A stretch of 9,230 nucleotides of DNA from Chloroflexota bacterium. Its GTDB lineage: Bacteria > Cyanobacteriota > Vampirovibrionia > Obscuribacterales > Obscuribacteraceae. Of the stretch, positions 7,201 to 9,230 are shown in pieces. Numbering within the stretch: position 1 is the first letter of the stretch; each line of letters begins with the position of its first letter. The position numbers and the translations under genes are program-made. The stretch lies in the NCBI GenBank assembly GCA_005240105.1, contig SBAT01000111.1, positions 1-9,230 of the forward strand, written 5' to 3'. A model generated the notes under the pieces. It did not search any database. It worked only from the letters and a program-made list of their open reading frames with translations, and had not been told where the DNA came from.

Positions 7201-8527
7201 CACTGTGGCTCTTTTTGTCTTCCTCAGAGCGAGCGGCGTTAATGGCTACTACTTCCGTTGTAATAGACTTACTTTCTTTCTTGAGGACGTTTATTTGATC
7301 CTGCAATTTAGCTAGCTCTGCTTGTTTGCCGTAGATGTCTTTTTTGATTTGACCAATCTCGCCAAGTACGGAATTGAATGATTCTTTCTTAGCGTTTTCA
7401 ATTTTCTTAGCCAGCTCAATAGATTTGTCATGCTCATCTCTAGCTTCTTGACTCAAGACGCCTTTCGATTTCATTAATACGGCAGCTTCGCGAGCATGTA
7501 CATATGGATCCGGTGAATCAAGTCGAGCCTGGCGTCCTTGTTCGGCTAGTCTCTCAACCAATTGTGGATCATCTTGGAATTCCGATCTTGGCAGTGGATT
7601 TTGTTGGCCCAGTTGTGCACCAGTAGCTACTGCTTGCTCCATCGCTTGCTTTACAGCTGGAGCCATATTGCCATAGAGACTGGAGGTGTATTCTATAGTT
7701 TTTTTGACGTCCGGATCGTCTTTGAGTTTTGGCAGCATTCTGACAGCATCTCGCAATAAGCGGTAAGCCTCTGTCCGGGCTTGGTCATTCGCTGAAGCAT
7801 GAGAAAACATAGCAAATGCCAGACGCAATGGACACTCCCAGAGCCTATCGAGAATTTGAGTGCCCTCAACTATGCGCCTCTTTATCTGATCGCTCTTTGT
7901 TGAGTCCGTCTCCTGCGCAAGATCGATCTTTAGCCTTTTCAGATCATTAACAATTACACGAAGGTTGTCTGGTGTGAGCAAGTCGACGGCGTCTTGGGCT
8001 TTAGCCAGCGTTTTGAAAGCCGAGTCTAAGTCATTTTTGTTATGAGCTTCATCTGCAGCATTAAGCAGTGGCAACGGGTTGATAAACTTGGCGCTATTCC
8101 AGTTGCCGCTTGGACCTTGTGTGTCTTGGGTGCGGGAAACTTGGTCATTAGACTGTCCGATTGAATAGGCGTCCGACTGCATTGGCGCAGTTTCAGGGGT
8201 GGGCGCCTGACGAGCTTGATTGATTAGATCGTAGATTGAGCTAGGACGCGTGGTTGCAGCGGGTTTAGGAGCCTCGTGAGGCTGAACAATTGGTTCTGGA
8301 GAAGGAGCCGGTGCTTGCGAATTATCCATTTGGGGGACGCCGGCTTTGAAGACCGGTTGGACCTTTTTGCCTTTGGCTACTTCTGCCGATTCAGTGGCTG
8401 CTTGTGACAAGGCATCAGATGAGCCCTTGCCTGTTGCTTGAGTCTTTTGGACTTTATCTGAGCCAGGCGCTTCCGAACCAAATTCGGTTGCTGGTATTGG
8501 CTGTTGCTTATCGTCTTGTCCGTCCAT
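4202..8527 (-). CDS. Giant unrecognised helical/coiled-coil protein with Gly/Ala-rich hydrophobic segment, 1441 residues
   Basis: I do not recognise a family. Visible organisation, from ATG 8527: residues 1 to about 140 are Pro/Gln/Ser/Thr/Ala-rich and probably disordered. About 147-350 is alpha-helical, TPR-like in places (LLNAADEAHNKNDLDSAFKTL). About 355-520 is Lys/Glu/Gln-rich and likely coiled coil (QAELAKLQDQINVLKKESK). About 520-910 is more helix, including a 20-residue tandem duplication at 648-687. Residues 914-975 are rich in Gly, Ala and Val (ALATGGLIAAGVMVAGAPV) and could insert in a membrane. About 976-1340 is Gly/Ala/Asn-rich, and about 1346-1441 is a second acidic, Pro/Gln-rich tail. 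There is no signal peptide, lipobox or catalytic motif. The plan resembles large secreted or surface effectors and phage tape-measure proteins, but nothing nearby supports either. GTG 8551 is in frame, but ATG 8527 has a far better ribosome-binding site. It lies between mutS2 and the glycosyltransferase. Confidence 0.85.
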   Translation of the reverse strand: MDGQDDKQQPIPATEFGSEAPGSDKVQKTQATGKGSSDALSQAATESAEVAKGKKVQPVFKAGVPQMDNSQAPAPSPEPIVQPHEAPKPAATTRPSSIYDLINQARQAPTPETAPMQSDAYSIGQSNDQVSRTQDTQGPSGNWNSAKFINPLPLLNAADEAHNKNDLDSAFKTLAKAQDAVDLLTPDNLRVIVNDLKRLKIDLAQETDSTKSDQIKRRIVEGTQILDRLWECPLRLAFAMFSHASANDQARTEAYRLLRDAVRMLPKLKDDPDVKKTIEYTSSLYGNMAPAVKQAMEQAVATGAQLGQQNPLPRSEFQDDPQLVERLAEQGRQARLDSPDPYVHAREAAVLMKSKGVLSQEARDEHDKSIELAKKIENAKKESFNSVLGEIGQIKKDIYGKQAELAKLQDQINVLKKESKSITTEVVAINAARSEEDKKSHSANMLDAGWSLFNRQLKEWNGDAAKEENVYQGKMAELTKRGNELRKLEAQRKALEGEIKSSEGSLKDKQTKLAEIGKPIADKHVSYAKALLTDADVRVDNAIKAKAEGKDEECKNNLAQQMTDIVNASLQLNRAEKITPELANNEELKELKKKHNFVTTSIGENIKDITPELKQDLDDRFLTLVNVYNKQRTDELPTAIAAEIKQIQDLQKELQAAIAAGANVKAIENLQKELQAAIAAGTNVKAIQGLQTELNGLKSYYPELKDDPKLRAALSLIGRGAPITDEALAETATIQSKALKLGENLQTGVGAMQAFEESMSKRQYKDAEEVLKIGMENLKPIAKEQHDQLQAVTQAFNNCRDLDEMVGLRQQKEALEQGIAGTEAKILDSIGSLYLTPEQYNVKQKDGTVKQEIGPGLKPEQALQALKQAKEAFPGIEKNPLYDEQLKTAQGLLKGVKEMEIKARDDADKAKEAGIDLATTLTSWGAAAGAGALATGGLIAAGVMVAGAPVTVPAALAIVGITTVVGAVTGGLTKWGLSNALDAKDKDFGRNMSEGALNGATSGLGGGGLKVGGMVLAQGFRGAGIAYEGIKYADVYAKVSKVAPLNQSVATILQGAKGNVAKEVQLGEQILEGHLKAGKITEQTYNTAKSWLSGQGMVKGVKVNTAEILQASGITMSEEAATAAGLKMAAAAGANGTGAINAGYQALKVGMPEANLPTYAWYNLIGKGANMGRGLAHNVGNFGQQIAYATPYNLTRTAFASVPLATATGIYNANKYGSKVAAGEINEATGEKWNYGDGLMAAYSNTAIDTTIGLASMGALRNLGLAADVKTGGAVSATKGGAWLVNKFTGGSLGKVGDKLAGTAPVAAMRNLAQGLGHDNAGAVAPFLRNAIPLGISTIRPVMANNSELESDNQYLANRKGDLTNFEIEQAPEESAAKTEIAQEAPKPQDNVSPRTTQQSEVQTAEDGQQSEPPTADASQPSPGPSQATETSGPPQPLADT
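6467..6586 (-). repeat. 60-nt tandem duplication inside the giant gene (20-residue repeat x2)
   Basis: Two adjacent 60-nt units (6467-6526 and 6527-6586) match at 52 of 60 positions by my hand count, with an uninterrupted identical stretch of 33 nt. They encode QDLQKELQAAIAAGANVKAI (residues 648-667) and ENLQKELQAAIAAGTNVKAI (668-687), 17 of 20 identical. A degenerate partial third unit follows (QGLQTELNGL). The unit has helical character with an AAIAAG turn, suggesting a helical hairpin or an extension of a helical rod. Being a multiple of three, copy-number change keeps the frame. Confidence 0.9.
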
Positions 8528-8533
8528 GCCTTC

Positions 8534-8538
8534 TCTCC
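8534..8538 (-). promoter_or_regulatory. Shine-Dalgarno GGAGA that fixes the giant-gene start at 8527
   Basis: On the minus strand GGAGAGAAGGC directly precedes ATG 8527, placing the GGAG core 7 nt from the start. The in-frame GTG at 8551 has only GTTGCA before it and no purine-rich site, so the ATG is the better start and the protein is 1441 residues, not 1449. Confidence 0.75.
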
Positions 8539-8581
8539 GGGTTGTGTACACTGCAACTGGGATTCTATGGCGCCTAGTTTA

Positions 8582-8609
8582 ATTATGCCGCCCCTACATG
8601 TATGTGGGG
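8582..8609 (-). other. Intergenic hairpin and -10-like hexamer between mutS2 and the giant gene
   Basis: In the gap between mutS2 and the giant gene, CCCC-T-ACA (8591-8598) can pair with TGTGGGG (8603-8609) through a 7-bp stem with one bulged T. No T-run follows on the minus strand, so it is not a standard intrinsic terminator. Next to it on the minus strand is CATAAT (8582-8587), one base from the -10 consensus, about 55 nt before the start codon, with no recognisable -35 at 17 nt. A promoter with an operator-like repeat is possible but weakly supported. Confidence 0.25.
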
Positions 8610-8653
8610 AAAATACGAAACTGTCCGCAGTTGTGCCGGTATCTATGCGGATT

Positions 8654-9230
8654 TTAGATTAATTCGACAACGGTGACCCCGTCTCCGCCTTCGTAAGGTT
8701 CCCCCGGACGAGACTTTTCTACGTAAGAAGATGTTCTCAGGTAATCCCTAACGGCAGCTTTAACAGCGCCTGTTCCATGACCATGAATTATCATTACAGG
8801 GCTTAGATTTGCGACTGTGGAATGGTCGAGAAACTTCTCCAGCTCGTCCATAGCCTCTAATACTCGGTGACCCCTTAAATCTAATGTATTGGCTGCAGTT
8901 TGCACAAAGACATTAACTTGTGAGCTTAAACTTGTGTTGACCGGACTTTGGTATTTAATCTTTGCCGGTTGGTGATCTTTGGAAGAAGTGCTGTGATCAA
9001 CAATTACTAAATCGGACAGAGAGACCTTAACTGGAAAGTTGCCGATTTTGATGGTGACTGAACTTTCAGCCTGAAATGACTTTGGTGCTTCAAGCACTGT
9101 GCCTACTTGGTTAAGGGATACGACCTTGACCCTTTGACCAATTTTGACCTCACCAGGTTGATTTTTTGTCGTATCGGTCCAGTTTAGGGCTTGGCGAATC
9201 TGTTCAATTTCTTTTTGTGCTTGCTGGGCC
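8654..9230 (-). CDS. mutS2: Endonuclease MutS2, C-terminal part (KOW-like and Smr domains), cut by window edge
   Basis: The reading frame is open to the window edge and runs 191 residues to its stop; the MutS core and ATPase lie outside. The first visible residues are a Gln/Glu-rich helix (AQQAQKEIEQIRQAL), followed by a KOW-like barrel (VKIGQRVKVVSLNQVGTVLE), a variable linker and the Smr domain. The Smr domain carries LDLRG (8870-8884), HGHGTG (8768-8785; HGKGTG in most MutS2) and the terminal GGDGVTVVEL. LDLR and HGxGTG are the conserved, functionally important Smr motifs. MutS2 acts as an anti-recombination factor in Helicobacter and Thermus, and in Bacillus subtilis it splits collided ribosomes. 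An in-frame GTG at 9097 is internal, because the conserved sequence continues upstream of it. The giant gene follows on the same strand after about 126 nt; no functional link is evident. Confidence 0.93.
   Translation of the reverse strand, partial: AQQAQKEIEQIRQALNWTDTTKNQPGEVKIGQRVKVVSLNQVGTVLEAPKSFQAESSVTIKIGNFPVKVSLSDLVIVDHSTSSKDHQPAKIKYQSPVNTSLSSQVNVFVQTAANTLDLRGHRVLEAMDELEKFLDHSTVANLSPVMIIHGHGTGAVKAAVRDYLRTSSYVEKSRPGEPYEGGDGVTVVELI

Noticed and set aside
8591..8609. Intrinsic terminator after mutS2.
   Set aside because: The stem has a bulge and no T-run follows on the minus strand; kept only as a weak hairpin.
8654..9097. Stand-alone Smr protein starting at GTG 9097.
   Set aside because: The frame continues upstream to the window edge with KOW-like MutS2 sequence (VKIGQRVKVVSLNQVG), so this is the tail of mutS2.

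Overview
The window is a compact bacterial chromosome segment of middling GC content, about 98% occupied on both strands, with no tRNA, rRNA, CRISPR array, transposase or phage gene. The gene set (MutS2, a glycerate kinase, a family 2 glycosyltransferase, a free-standing ArgRS-like tRNA-binding protein, a WYL protein) fits a free-living or host-associated bacterium. The ArgRS-like DALR protein and the very large low-complexity protein recall the non-photosynthetic relatives of cyanobacteria (Vampirovibrionia/Melainabacteria), but that is a weak impression from memory, not something the sequence proves.

Layout, left to right: (a) a long imperfect inverted repeat at 4-122, of the widespread type whose reverse reading gives 'CHSERSEES'; (b) two forward genes, an ArgRS-like protein that keeps the N-terminal tRNA-binding domain and the DALR anticodon-binding domain but has no catalytic domain (150-983), and a WYL-domain protein without a visible helix-turn-helix (1103-1714); (c) a convergent 153-residue protein of unknown family (1723-2184, minus); (d) a divergent forward glycerate kinase (2292-3383); (e) a minus-strand series ending the window, read in transcription order as the C-terminal part of mutS2 (8654-9230, cut by the window edge), a 1441-residue unrecognised protein (4202-8527), and an Alg5/DPG-synthase-like glycosyltransferase (3384-4160).

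The genes do not form one obvious pathway. Glycerate kinase feeds glycolysis, the glycosyltransferase probably charges a polyprenyl phosphate with a sugar, MutS2 acts in recombination control or ribosome rescue, and the ArgRS-like protein probably binds tRNA without charging it. The most unusual items are the catalytic-core-less ArgRS relative and the giant protein (disordered tails, alpha-helical and coiled-coil middle, a Gly/Ala-rich hydrophobic segment and an internal 20-residue tandem duplication). I see no complete, clearly new multi-gene system.
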